64,000 nt of DNA from Lamellibrachia columna. Taxonomy: Eukaryota; Annelida; Polychaeta; Sabellida; Siboglinidae. The notes under the pieces were generated by a model. The model worked only from the letters and a program-made list of their open reading frames with translations. It had not been told where the DNA came from and searched no databases. Of the stretch, positions 45,615 to 56,591 are shown one piece after another; positions within the stretch are counted from its first letter, which is position 1, and each line of letters starts with the position of its first letter. A program made the position numbers and the translations under genes. The stretch is taken from assembly GCA_963662155.1 (NCBI GenBank), contig OY759269.1, forward strand, positions 20,157,754 through 20,221,753, read 5' to 3'.

Positions 45615-45874
45615 CCCTTATGAAAATATACCATGGTAGGTAATGCCATGGTATAAACATGGTGTTTTGAAACAGGTAAACCATGGTAAGTCATGGTAAA
45701 CCATACTACATACCTTGATATACCATGGTATACTACAGTTTACCATGTAATGTCATGGTTTACCATGTAATGTCATGGTTTACCACGTAATACCATGGTA
45801 TACCATGAAATACCATGGTTTAGCATGAAATACCATGGTATACTATGGAATACCATGGTATATTTTCATAAGGG
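45615..45874. mobile_element. Palindromic MITE made of CCATGG repeats
   Basis: Perfect 24-bp terminal inverted repeats (starting CCCTTATGAAAATATACCAT; 45615-45638 and 45851-45874) bound 260 bp. The interior is about a dozen near-palindromic units such as TACCATGGTATACCATG. No coding capacity; target duplication not clear. Confidence 0.88.
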
Positions 45875-46001
45875 CATGTTCTAGCGTTCATTTGACTTCG
45901 CCTTCGATTGCTGTTAAAACTAGACTTTAGCCTCGTATTTTCGATAGTGTCCATATTTTGTATAGTTTCCGCCGCTTCACTGTGCTACCAGTCTTTTGTA
46001 T

Positions 46002-46110
46002 TCAGACACACCAACCAAACCCTGGCAGACGTGTCTTCTTGTCGACCCAGCTCACTCGGAGCATACGACGCCACACCCACATCTCAAAGGCATCCAACTT
46101 TTTTCTTGTC
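46002..46110 (-). mobile_element. LINE polymerase scrap
   Basis: Encodes RKKLDAFEMWVWRRMLRVSW, the L.AFE.W..R.ML.ISW motif common near the C-terminus of non-LTR retrotransposon polymerases. Only about 35 codons are recognisable. Confidence 0.75.
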
Positions 46111-47164
46111 TTTCTGAACAGCATAGGACCACGCTCCAGACTATAGCGGTTGACTAATTGTACCATATTTTTTTCAGACACAGTTCGATCTCTATTGGCT
46201 TCCAAATGTCAATAAGTTGAATTGTCAACGTTGGCTGCTTGCAGATTGTCTTGTGAAGTCTCATAGTTTTGACCAATGCTAATGACCATATATCTAATGT
46301 CAGTTCGCCCGTATTTGGTACTTCCTTGGAGCGACGTAGGCCTACAGTGCGTATTTGGCATACACATGCAGTGGCGCTCTCTGCTGGACCGTCCGCCGCC
46401 GCTGACGTCCAAGCGAACGCATTGTACATTTTCCCATTCCTTCTCTAGAATGATCGCTTAATTGCCAATTAATTCAAGGTTTGTCGGTGGTGTTTTCCAT
46501 TTTATCGCAAGTTTTCATACACTGCAACGTTCTTCGGTAGTCGAACACTCACAGTCTGTCGCTTGCGTGCGCTGACGTGGAGTTTGTCGGTCACTGTCTG
46601 CGACTGTTCACTAGTCGAGCCGTAATTCTTGTCGCTCCGGTCGTCCCCCGGTCAACTTCAGTCAGGGATCGATGCTGAAGACGCCCGACATGGAATTGTT
46701 ACAAACTCATCTTTCGCCAAGTGCGCGGCGTATAGGTTCTGGCTCCAAAACAACGTTTTACATTGATTTATATATACTCCTGAATCGTGACGCGACACAG
46801 TATTGACAGTATGGTAACTTGATATATTTATTACTGCAAGTCGTGAACATACGTGTACTATTAACGTAAAAGCTAACGGTGTATTCACACAGGATATTAA
46901 ACTTTAGCGAACCTACAGCACTTTTCGAGAGCCTTCAGATAACATTTATTGATTACAAAAACACACATCAAATCCTTTTAATAATGCTTTATTAAAATCC
47001 GACATTTTATTCCACATATAGTTAGGCCTGCTTGCGCAATAACAAATTCATGGTTATTTAAAATCAAAATTGATTTTAGCATGTTCACCGTGTCATATCT
47101 GTGCGGCTTCATATTTTTGTAGGAAAAGCAGATTGTGAAAATTACTTCCCATGCATAGAACAAA
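46111..47164. other. Intergenic, nothing firmly recognised
   Basis: 46370-46680 is GC- and CpG-richer than its surroundings (GGACCGTCCGCCGCCGCTGA), so it could be a promoter or leader exon of an unseen transcript, but no coding exon is supported. Confidence 0.35.
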
Positions 47165-47595
47165 TGTAAGGCTTCACACCTGTGTGAATCTGTTCATGAA
47201 CTTTAACTAGTTGACCAGACTGGGTGAATGAATTTGCACGCATAGAACAAGTGAATAATGTTCACTGCAGATGTTTTAGTGACTTGTACGATTACTGGAT
47301 GCTGTGAATGGTTTTCCACAAGAACAACAGTACAGCTTCACAGCTGTATAAATCTTGTCATGAACCTTCAGGGAACTAGACATTTTAAATGAGTTTTCAC
47401 ATGTAGAATAAGTGTACAGCTTAAAATCTACATGAATTTTTTATGAATCATTCATGAAAAAATTCACATTGATTTGAAGCCGTATACTTGTTCTACATGC
47501 GATAACTCAATCCTACTGTAAAATTACATTATGAATGACTTTCCACATGTGGCACAAGTGTATGGCTTGACACCTGTATGAATCGTTTCATGGCT
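47165..47595 (-). pseudogene. Decayed C2H2 finger array of the first zinc-finger gene
   Basis: Downstream of the stop of the 47596 gene, out-of-frame segments still spell finger parts such as KPYTCATCGKSFI, SLKVHDKIYT and KVHEQIHTGVKPYI, interrupted by stops and shifts. Confidence 0.8.
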
Positions 47596-48698
47596 TCACA
47601 CCTGTGTGAATTTGTTCATGTTTATAACAGGAACTGGAGTCTGCAAATACTTTCCACACGTAAAACAAATGTAAGGTTTCGCATCTGTGTGAATTCGTTT
47701 ATGAACTTTAAGGTTACTGGACGTTGGTAATGACTTTCCACATGTGGCACACGTGTATGACTTCAAACCTGTGTGAATTCGTTTGTGATCTTCAAGGAAA
47801 CAACACTGCATGAATTTATTTTCACATGTAGAACACGTGTACAACTTTATTATTGTGTGAAGTCGTTCATGAATCCTAAGGGAACTAGAATGTGTGAAAG
47901 ACTTTCCACATGTGGCACAACTGTGTGGCTTCACACCTGGGTGAATTTCTTTGTGATCTCTGAGGGAACAAGACTGTGTGAATGATTGTCCACATGTAGA
48001 ACAAGTGTATGGCTTTATACCTGTGTGAATTCGTTGATGAATAATAAGGGAACTGGACTTTGGAAATGATTTCTCACATGAAGAACAAGTGTACAGCTTT
48101 ATACCTGTGTGAATTTGTTGATGAGCCTTAAGGGAACTGGACTTTGTGAATGATTTTCCACACATAGAACAAGTGTACGGCTTTATACCTGTGTGACTTC
48201 GTTCATGAACCTTAAGATAACTAGGTCTGGCAAATGACTTTCCACATAAAGAACAAGTGTATTGGTTCTCACCTGTGGTAATTTTGTCATCACCATTATG
48301 TTGACTGCATTGCATGAGTTGCTTTGTGCACACAGAGCTAATGCATGGCTCCACAAACATATATGTTCCACTGACTTCTGACACACTCTCATCACAGCGC
48401 TCTTCTTTTTGATCAATGTTCTTACTGGAATCTATTGATGTTTCTACAGACCAGTGTGTGGACTCCACTTTCAAGATCTCTTTCAACAAACCTCCCTCAC
48501 ACACTACCCACTTTCTGGTATCTCCACTGTTGCTGTTACATTCATCAGAGTCAACCTCATCTGATTTCAGTTGTACGTCCGGCTCACAGTAATCTGTTGG
48601 TCTTCTGTCATTTTGGTGACACGTCTTGTCGAATGGCAAGCATCCTTCTTGTAAATGTATTTCTGCCGGACGATCTTCAGATATTAAACTTGTCAGAC
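47596..48698 (-). CDS. Zinc-finger copy A, exon 2 with fingers
   Basis: Acceptor CATAAAG|GTCTGA; 1,103 bp to the stop TGA. Contains the whole finger array. Confidence 0.9.
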
Positions 48699-49131
48699 CT
48701 TTATGAAGAACAGAATGGTTTCGAAAAAACAACAGAAAACAAAACAAACAGAACAACGGTTTTCAAAAAACAACCAATAGTATTTTACACATTGATGTAA
48801 AATGTCAATACAGGCTGTATGTGTAAAAGAATAATTGTAAAATTATACAAAATTCATGTTTATAAACAAACTCGATTAACAATTAAGCAAGATAGTATAA
48901 CCAAAACTACACAATACAGGTTTCTTAGAAATGAGCATAATAATGACTGTTTCTGTAAACTACTTATGACAAGTGATTTTTTTTATGTATGGATATTTCT
49001 AGTTCACCTTCATAATGCATACCTTGCAAGACTTGGTAGCCATTAGAACTCTGATTCACCAGACTGACTGAAGCTACAAGTCCACGTTTTGGAGGCCCAA
49101 TGGGAGATTGGCTGTACGATGATACTTTCAT
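47596..49131 (-). CDS. C2H2 zinc-finger protein, copy A
   Basis: Two exons (49131-49023 and 48698-47596; phase 1) give 403 residues if translation starts at the ATG at 49131-49129. Probably a nuclear DNA-binding protein; targets unknown. The N-terminal region is acidic, with KWVVCEGGLLKE and no KRAB, SCAN or BTB domain recognised. Seven complete C2H2 fingers follow at about residues 183-378 (e.g. YTCSLCGKSFARPSYLKVHE), joined by TGIKP/TGVKP-type linkers. Finger 8 starts but is frameshifted and lost. Compared with copy B (59216-61105), the homologous upstream ATG at 49245 is followed after 37 codons by TAA directly abutting the downstream ATG (TAAATG). The conserved reading therefore survives only from the second ATG, or by reinitiation. 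It could be active with a shortened N-terminus or be an early pseudogene. Confidence 0.82.
49023..49131 (-). CDS. Zinc-finger copy A, exon 1 coding part
   Basis: ATGAAAGTATCATCGTACAG to donor TTGCAAG|GTATGC. Encodes SQSPIGPPKRGLVASVSLV. The aligned exon of copy B begins 114 bases further upstream in this copy, at ATG 49245. Confidence 0.68.
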
Positions 49132-49327
49132 TTAGCTGATGTCTGCTGCTGGAGTGCATCGGGCATTTTCTGGTGCTGTATCTGAGGATTGCAACTGATT
49201 CCCTGTGGATATTGTGGATATGTATTGTTCTTCTTCAGATTTCATCGCAGAAGTGGTGACTTACTGAAAATGCAACATTTATATTAATTAAAATAGTGAA
49301 CATTTATCAGGATAGTTAATTTTCATG

Positions 49328-49383
49328 TTGAAATGATTATTTTGACGTATCCAAGTTTGGATACGTCAAAATAACCATTTCAA
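49328..49383. repeat. 27-bp inverted repeat (hairpin)
   Basis: TTGAAATGATTATTTTGACG and TATCCAA pair with the inverted copy at 49357-49383 with a single mismatch and a 2-base loop, just upstream of zinc-finger copy A. Confidence 0.92.
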
Positions 49384-49639
49384 TAATTACATTAATTGTC
49401 ATAGTAAATAATCTTGAAGTTCCTGATCTTCATCTCCCTGTCGCATTGCGATTTCATGTGCGAATCGTATTCTTTGCAGCCATGTGATTCTCTGTCCAGA
49501 TGGTGAAATATCTGTGACAACTGTATCCAGCTACCGGGGTACATGTATATGGAATCATTCACCTATTTATCTGGAAACAGTCCTTAAGCTTAACTAGTAT
49601 TGGGAATCAAATATGTTGAAAACCTTTATTGTTAGAGTT

Positions 49640-50575
49640 CCTGAAACAAGGTTTTAAATGAGACTGAGCTAGATGTATTTATAAAGTTACAGAAGTTAAA
49701 AGAAGACATGGCTTGTGGTCCAGATGGTATACATCCAAAGATATTGAAGGATTGTGCTGAAACTTCTGCTAAACCGTTTCTAATATTCACTGAATTGTTG
49801 CCTAGTGGTATAGTTCCATTAGATTGGAAATTAGCAAATATTTCTCCAATTTATAAAAATAAGGATCCCAGTCTATGGCAAGTAATTATAGACCAGCGAG
49901 TTTAACTTGTCTAGCCAGTAAACTGATGGAATCTTGTGTGATGCAATGTTAAAACATTTATTAGATAACAGTTTAAATACCATAGACCAACACAGGTTTA
50001 TAAAGGGTCGTTCTTGTCTAACAAATTTGTTAGAAACTTTTGAAAGTTGGACAGAAGACGTGGATCAGGGCCATAGTGTTGATTTTATTTTTCTGGAAGT
50101 CTCGAAAAAGAGGTTGTTGCAGAAACTATTTGTGTCATCATCAGTTTGGTGTCATCAGTGGGGTTCTGCAAGGATCAGTATTGGGACTATTCTCTTTTTA
50201 CTTTTTGTAAATGATATAACAGAGAGATTAAAGAGCCTAGAAGAATGGCGATTATGAGGAGATATAATTAAGACTTTAAAGTTGTTAACTGGGAAGGAGA
50301 AAATAAACCCAGATCAGTTTTCTAACATTAATCTAAATAACCTGAGGCCAGAGTAAAAAATAAACAACAATGTATGAAGCTATGACGATGCTGATTTTTT
50401 ATTCAGAGTGGTGGATGTATGGAATTCATTGCCCGACAATATTATATCTGCGCCCTCTACTAACATTTAAAACAAATAGAATAGCTAAAAACAGGGTTAA
50501 GATATGGGTGAATTATACAAGGCTTATCAGTAGCCTTACATATACCCATTGCTTGTGTGTGTAAATGTTACGATT
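49640..50575 (+). mobile_element. CR1/L2-like LINE reverse-transcriptase relic
   Basis: Broken plus-strand frames encode GPDGIHPKILKDCAE, LDWKLANISPIYKNKD, LLDNSLNTIDQHRFIKGRSC (QHGF.KGRS motif) and LFLLFVNDI (from the GPLLF.LFVND block). The 3' part matches 43858-44170. Several frameshifts; the catalytic YADD box is not seen. Confidence 0.9.
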
Positions 50576-50699
50576 TTCACCGGCACCGGACAAGGCCAAG
50601 TTCAGGCTTTGAACAAATACAGGCAGGCTCATCATCTCAAGTCATTTATTGTGGCAGAGCTTCCGTCGTTGTCTTTAGCCCGGGTCCCGGATGGTTCGG

Positions 50700-51115
50700 T
50701 CTGCGCAGTAGTCTCGCTTATCCGACTCTCACTCAGCTTCGTGAATCCGCCGAGAAGAGAGTCTGGTAGCAGAGGCATAGTCTCGTTGTTACCCATTGTC
50801 ACCACTCCATTTTGTGTAGGCATTCCCATGAAGCGCCAACAGCCAATCAGTGTCATTATCGAGATGCTACACAACATTTTTTTTGCCTGATTTAACTTTT
50901 CAGTCGGAGAGTTGTGTCAACATATAATCAAAGTTGAAAGTTAATTAGAATTGCATTGTATCAACTGATAAAAGCTAACTCTTATTTTGTGAATCTGGGT
51001 GCATATATAATTTCTATCAGAATGAAAACCCCACTCTGCATCCAGGCAAAGATATGTTTGACAAGCCATGGCGCCACAGTGCGGAGCCCAAATAATCGAG
51101 GCTACCCACGCAGAT
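50700..51115 (+). repeat. Dispersed element, inverted relative of 15695-16128
   Basis: GTAGTCTCGCTTATCCGACT...CGAGATGCTACACAACA and then GTTGTGTCAACATATAATCA, TGGGTGCATAT and GGCGCCACAG follow the complement of 15695-16128 in order. Confidence 0.8.
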
Positions 51116-51372
51116 AGATGGTTCGGTCCAGTCGTTTTGGCCCATGCTGGCTCTGCCACTGCCCTGGTTGCATACACTCGGTTTGGAATTTGGTCAAAAA
51201 AAACCGTAAGTTTCTTGGACACTGAATAAACACTATTTCCGTAATTATTACTGTTTTTTTATACATCAAATACAATTTACACAAGGAGAGCAACAGTCCT
51301 GTATCCGATGAGCGCCGCCAATACAAGTTTCTACCTGGTCACTGACACTGGTCTGGTGTCTATGACTATGTT

Positions 51373-54300
51373 ATCGTTTACTTAAGTCTTAACTGGCCTA
51401 AATTATTAGGACTTTATGCCGTCGGTTTTTCCAGCATTGTTGTACCTGAATGCGTTCCTTACATCATTCCTCATATGTTCCAGTAAAAAAAGTTCATGCA
51501 TTCTTTAAAAATATTGTGTTTTAGGTTACTTTTAATCAGTTTTATACCTCAAAACAGCGGAACCGATCGCATAATAAACATGGCGCGTGTGTGATTTGCG
51601 CATTAGTCACGCCTCGTTGCCATCAGAACCACGAAGGCAATGTTTGTGTGTATTGGGCATACAATTACGCAACGTAAAAAAATGAAGAGAAAACATTTAG
51701 AAAATTGGCTCCAAAAATGTTTCAAACGAAGAAATTCTAGAAAAAAAATTAAAACATTCTCCACAGTTGTCATATTAAACGCAACATTTATAGAGCACAT
51801 ACAGTCACTTCTAACGTAATATTTCATATTTTATTTAATGAAATATTTGATGTTGCAAATATTATTTGTATGAAAATTATGTGGTCGATATTAGATGTTA
51901 TACACATGCGCAACTACAAGGGGATATCTCATTGCATGTCATTGTTAATATAATTAAATTTAAAAGAATGCATGGGTTAAATTATCTGTCATTTGGTGAA
52001 CAAAGATTATTGTTTTTGTAATTAAAAATGATACTGATGATATTGCATGTCATGTGCATCTTTAAAGGGAAAATTCACTGCATGTCATTGTTAATATAAT
52101 TAAATTTAAAAGAATGCAGGGATTAAATTATCTATCGTTTGGTGAACAAAAGTTTTTTTGTTAAATTATGCTGATATTCCATGTCTCGTTTCCTTCTGAT
52201 GGGGAGGGGTATTGTTAATATAATTAAATTTAAAAGAATGTAGGGTTAAATGATCTGTAGTTTGGTGAACAAAGGTTGTTTTAAAATTATGCTGATATTG
52301 CACGTCTGGTTTCCTTCTGATGGGGAGGGAGGGGGAGGGAGGGAGGGGGAGAGGGAGGGAGGGAGATATTCTGTGTTGTCCGTTTTTGCAGCAATATCCT
52401 GTGAAATCGTGATGTAGTACCGCCTTGCCAGTGATTAATGGGAAGAAGAAGATATAGCTCAGAAATAATTGTAATTGTTCATATTGAATAACATTAATTA
52501 GTTTCTCATAATACATGTGAATTAAAAGCATCCTGTCATTGCGCATACACACATTCAACAAAATATATAACATTAATTAACATATTAGTAATTAATTAAC
52601 CCACGTGCTACACTATTGTAACTGCTAGTGTGATTTTGACGTGTAATAAATAAAACACAAAAGTTTACAGTTATTTAGCTTTCTTAAAGGGATGGAGTCG
52701 TCACAGAGTATTCAGTATGCTTTCCACAATAATTACGTAAAAACAGAAATGTATTATTATCATTATGGGACTACATAACTTTTTATTATCATTGCAAGCC
52801 ATCATTGTCAGTTTCGTTATCATTACCATCAATGGCCAGTTATATGTAAAGAACTAAAGGCCACTAGGCATTTAATATGCAGTAGTTGTAGCAACTGGGT
52901 GGACTTCATCAAGTCCGGGTGTGAGAAGTCCTTGGCTGAGGTTCAGATGGATAGTTGTAGTTTTGAGTGTAGGGGATGTATGAGGATGAAGGAACTTGAA
53001 TTGGAGTTAGAACAGCTAAGGCTGCTCGTTGTGGCAGTGGTGGGAAGGGAGCAGGTGGTTTGTGCCAGTGGTTCTGGTGAGGGGACAGTGGATAAAGTGG
53101 GGGAAGACGACGAGAGAGATGCTAGGGTGAACTCACCTCAGCCTGGGAGGAGGTTGAGAGGAGGTAAGGTGACAGGTCGTAGGGAGACGGGACGGAAGGA
53201 GACAGGATGAAAGGAATAAGGTAAATTGCTGTAGGAAATCCTTGCCCAAGCCTAAATAATAACACTATTTAGTAAGTATTTACATCGTGTGGCTTTCTTC
53301 CGCTCACCGAGGGCCTCGGTCCGAGGCAGTTGCACAAAAGAAATTGTGTAGCATTTGCACGAACTGCCGTGATGAGCGCATAACCATCGAATACACATTG
53401 AATGCACAGGATTATGTATCCGCTGGATGTGAGCTGTCAATGTGTTATCAGTCATTCGATCAAGAAATGTGTATTCAGACAAATCGGTGATACTACAACT
53501 GCACATAGACACAGCATATACGTGAAAAGCAATACATATGTGGTTTGGTTACTCACCAGTTTAGAATTATTGAAAAAACTAAATATGTATTTGGTGTACC
53601 CCAAAAATATATGCATATAATTATATTATAATATGCATATAATTTAATTATTATTTGTAAATTATTTAAATGAACATGTTAATGTAAAGAGATTCTATTA
53701 AATTGTAAATTTAAATAAATTGACTTAAATTTATATAAATTGACTTAATTAAATTAAAGTACTCCTTCACTCCCTCCTTAAAGTTGTGCATGCGCATGAC
53801 ATACAATATCATCAGTATATTTTTTTATTACAAAAACAATAACCTTTGTTCACCAAACGACAGATAATTAACCCATGCATTCTTTTTAATTTAGTTATGT
53901 TAACAATGACATGCAATGCGTTGTCCCTTTAAAGTTGCACATGCGCATTACATGCAATATCAACAGTATAATAAAAAAAAAAAACTAGTCTTTGTTCACC
54001 AAACGACAGATAATATGAATTAAATGAAATAAAATGTTATTATAACAATGAAATGCAATGAGATGTCCCCTTGTAGTTGCGCATGCGCATAACATCTAAT
54101 ATCAACCAAATAATTTTTTTTTTTTTTATATTTGCAACATCAAATATTTAATTAAATAAAAGATGAAACATTACGTTACAAGTGACTGTATGTGCTCTAT
54201 AAATGTTGCGTTTAATATAAAAACTGGGGAGAATTTTTTTTTTTTTGTAGAATTCTTTCGTTTGAAAATTTTTTTTAGCTTACTTTCTCTTTTTTTATCT

Positions 54301-54607
54301 TAATTTTTTACGATGCGTAATTGTACGCGCGATACACACAAAGATCGCCTTCGCGGTTCTGATGGCACCGAGGCGTGACTAATGCGCAAATCGCACACGC
54401 GCCATGTTTATCATGCAATTGGTTCCGCTGTTTTGATGTGTAAAACTGATTAAAAGTGGCCTAAAACACAATATTTTTAAAGAATATATGAAATTTTTTT
54501 AGTGGAGCATATGCGAAATGATGTAAGGAACGCATTCAGGTACAAAAATGCTGTAAAAACCGTCGGCATAAACCTCTAATAATTTAGGCCAGTTAAGTAA
54601 ACGATTA
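51373..54607. mobile_element. 3.2-kb inverted-repeat element with arms of about 850 bp
   Basis: Left arm about 51373-52230 and right arm about 53770-54607 are inverted copies. Paired blocks include TTAACTGGCCTAAATTATTA with TAATAATTTAGGCCAGTTAA, GCGCATTAGTCACGCCTCG with CGAGGCGTGACTAATGCGC, GAGCACATACAGTCACTT with AAGTGACTGTATGTGCTC, and GCGCAACTACAAGGGGA with its complement. Inner arm parts carry tandem units of about 130-150 bp sharing GTTCACCAAACGACAGATAA. The centre has a Cys-rich frame (52866-53210). A solo outer end lies at 19035-19145. No transposase was recognised. Confidence 0.88.
52866..53210 (+). pseudogene. Cys-rich ORF1-like fragment inside the inverted-repeat element
   Basis: An open frame without a clear start reads CSSCSNWVDFIKSGC, then SCSFECRGCMRM, then a Leu-rich helix MKELELELEQLRLL and a basic Gly/Arg tail (RRLRGGKVTGRRETGRKETG). 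The CxxC...C...CxxC spacing resembles half of a PHD-like zinc finger followed by a coiled coil, as in some retroelement ORF1 proteins. The family was not identified; probably a captured or degenerate fragment. Confidence 0.45.
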
Positions 54608-54689
54608 CCAAAAAATGTGTAACCTGTCGTGGACTCAATTCAAACAGTCAAAGAGTGGTGATCTCTATCTCTAACCCACTGATTCCCGG

Positions 54690-54825
54690 TCGGGTGCGTA
54701 AGAGGCGCCGAGCAGGCAGTGTGGACAACATGTAGAAACACGCCGCAGGACTTACAACGGCGACGCTCTGAAGCCTAGAGCCCAGTCCTTAAGACTTGAC
54801 AGGAAGAAGACGCTGTGGGCGATAA
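54690..54825. repeat. Dispersed repeat, inverted copy of 13320-13440
   Basis: GCCGCAGGACTTACAACGGC and GAGCCCAGTCCTTAAGACTT...GGAAGAAG are the complement of the 13320-13440 repeat, outside the right arm of the 51.4-54.6 kb element. Confidence 0.6.
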
Positions 54826-54849
54826 TATATATATATATTGCTTTATGAT

Positions 54850-56350
54850 ACAAATGAAACGTCTAGACATTGCTTACGTCTCCACGTTTAACCTAATTTA
54901 CAATACACAAGTATCACAATTACATTGAACATGTACAGATGCTGTGTGAATTACCCGTAGACTGTTTCATAGAATACTTGATACAACGCGTCGCCCTATC
55001 TGTAGGAAACCATATCCCAGATGATAATGTAACTATAACCCACAAGAGGACGCTACTGTTACTTCTTCGTCGAACGCTCAGACAGCTAGGGACTCCGGTT
55101 CCTCGTACGAAGGTCGCTGTGTGCCGCAGATCCTCCAATAGGCCAAATATCTTTTCTTTTACTGGTGTTTCTGTAGGTCAGGTTGCCTTCCTCTCGTTTT
55201 GGTGCATAGTACAATCTTGCAGGAGGTGTTCCACTGTCATTGGAGCCATGCCACAGGGACACATGTCTGTCTCCAAGCCCAATGTGTACTTTTGTGTGCC
55301 AATGATGCCTGAGTCTGCAGTGTCCTAGGCAAAGTCAATCGCCCTACAATTTTTTTTATCTGGCTGTTGCTGTAGTAGGGGCGAAGATCTCGTTCATCAA
55401 AAGCTTAAGTATTTTCATGAAACGTGAAACCTTACAAAAACGCCATAAACAGAGCAATAAACACCTCTTTCGTGTCTGTATGCATTCTTATATGTATATC
55501 ACTAAAGTTACCTGACAATAACCATGTAAAAGTGTGAAATTATTACCTTTTTGTCAGAACGCATGTGCTTGTCAACATTTGTATATAACCGGATGTTGTT
55601 GTGAGCGAGAATACCAAGCGGGAATCCCGTGGATCTATATAAGGTTACGCTAAGAATTGCCGTCTGCTGGCCATAGAGTTACATCATTAATCATGCCCCT
55701 ATAAACTACTAACTTACTAACGGGTGTTTTATTTATGTCTATGCTGCTGGCCCATTCTGGCCTCATTCTACACGAAATCGCGTTTGATCATGTGACCCAA
55801 AGGCAACATCACGTGCACAGTATGGCGGCTAATTGTGAAATGTTTTCTATGTCACCGATAAAAGTACTCATAAGTAATTATTTGGAGCACATTTCTTCAG
55901 TTTATTGACGCCCAATTGTCGGTTGTATGTCACAGAATACACATGTGAAACGGTTAGTGCGTATTGGTTTGAAAACTTAAGTTATTAGTTCCGTAGCCAT
56001 TTGGCTACGGAACTGCCAAAACCATGCTTTAGCAAATGCCGGTCTCGACTTTCGCCCCAGAGACGAAGAGTGGGGCGGACAATTTTGCCTAGCAGTGTCC
56101 ATGCAGTCCTCAGGCGCACCATTATCGCCTGGTTTTCTCTGGACAGCTGATAAAAGCTGTTCTCACTGTTGTAGCTGGGATGTTGTTTCAGCCATATCTT
56201 CTTCTCCTTGTGATATACGATGGTTTTTATTTCTTTGTAAGTGACTTCCCTCTCCTCTTGATCCAGTTCCCCCCCCCCCGCTCCTTTGCCAATCTGCCGA
56301 ATGCTACTTGTCGCCGGTGATGACAGCGTACCGATCGAAGAACTAAACAT
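54850..56350 (-). mobile_element. LINE 3' half split by a nested insertion
   Basis: On the minus strand, 56350-56101 encodes EVTYKEIKTIVYHKEKKIW, HPSYNSENSFYQLSRENQAI and MVRLRT. The reading resumes at 55316-55100 with LRHHWHTKVHIG, DMCPCGMAPMTVEHLLQDC and LEDLRHTATFVRGTGV. Together these are the C-terminal end of a Jockey-like polymerase (LRTGHNRL...C.CG...T.EHLL..C...LEDLRRTA.F). 54850-55060 is its 3' UTR, also present at 62430-62645. Confidence 0.85.
55326..56091. mobile_element. 766-bp insertion in the LINE, 9-bp target duplication
   Basis: Begins TAGGCAAAGTCAATCGCCC and ends GGGCGGACAATTTTGCCTA (imperfect terminal inverted repeats). It is flanked by identical GCAGTGTCC at 55317-55325 and 56092-56100. 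A hairpin AGTTCCGTAGCC...GGCTACGGAACT lies near the right end. Its right end (inverted) resembles 15185-15235. No transposase frame. Confidence 0.8.
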
Positions 56351-56591
56351 GCACTTAGACCATGATTAGACAATAAATACACTTGCACTTCTTTTTAAAA
56401 GAGATCGACCCATGACAGAACAAGAACTAAACATGCACTTAGACCATGATTAGACAATAAATACACTTGCACTTCTTTTTAAAAGAGATCGACCCATGAC
56501 AGAACAAGAACTAAACATGCACTTAGACCATGATTAGACAATAAATACCCTTGCACTTCTTTTTAAAAGAGATCGACCCATGACAGAACAA
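56340..56591. repeat. 84-bp tandem repeat, three copies
   Basis: Starts at 56340, 56424 and 56508 (GAACTAAACATGCACTTAGA...). Copies are almost identical, so the array is recent. Confidence 0.97.

Noticed and set aside
52899..53512. A functional gene in the centre of the inverted-repeat element
   Set aside because: The frame lacks a convincing start and ends in low-complexity Arg/Gly repeats; the adjacent frame at 53287 has no recognised domain. Kept only as an ORF1-like fragment.
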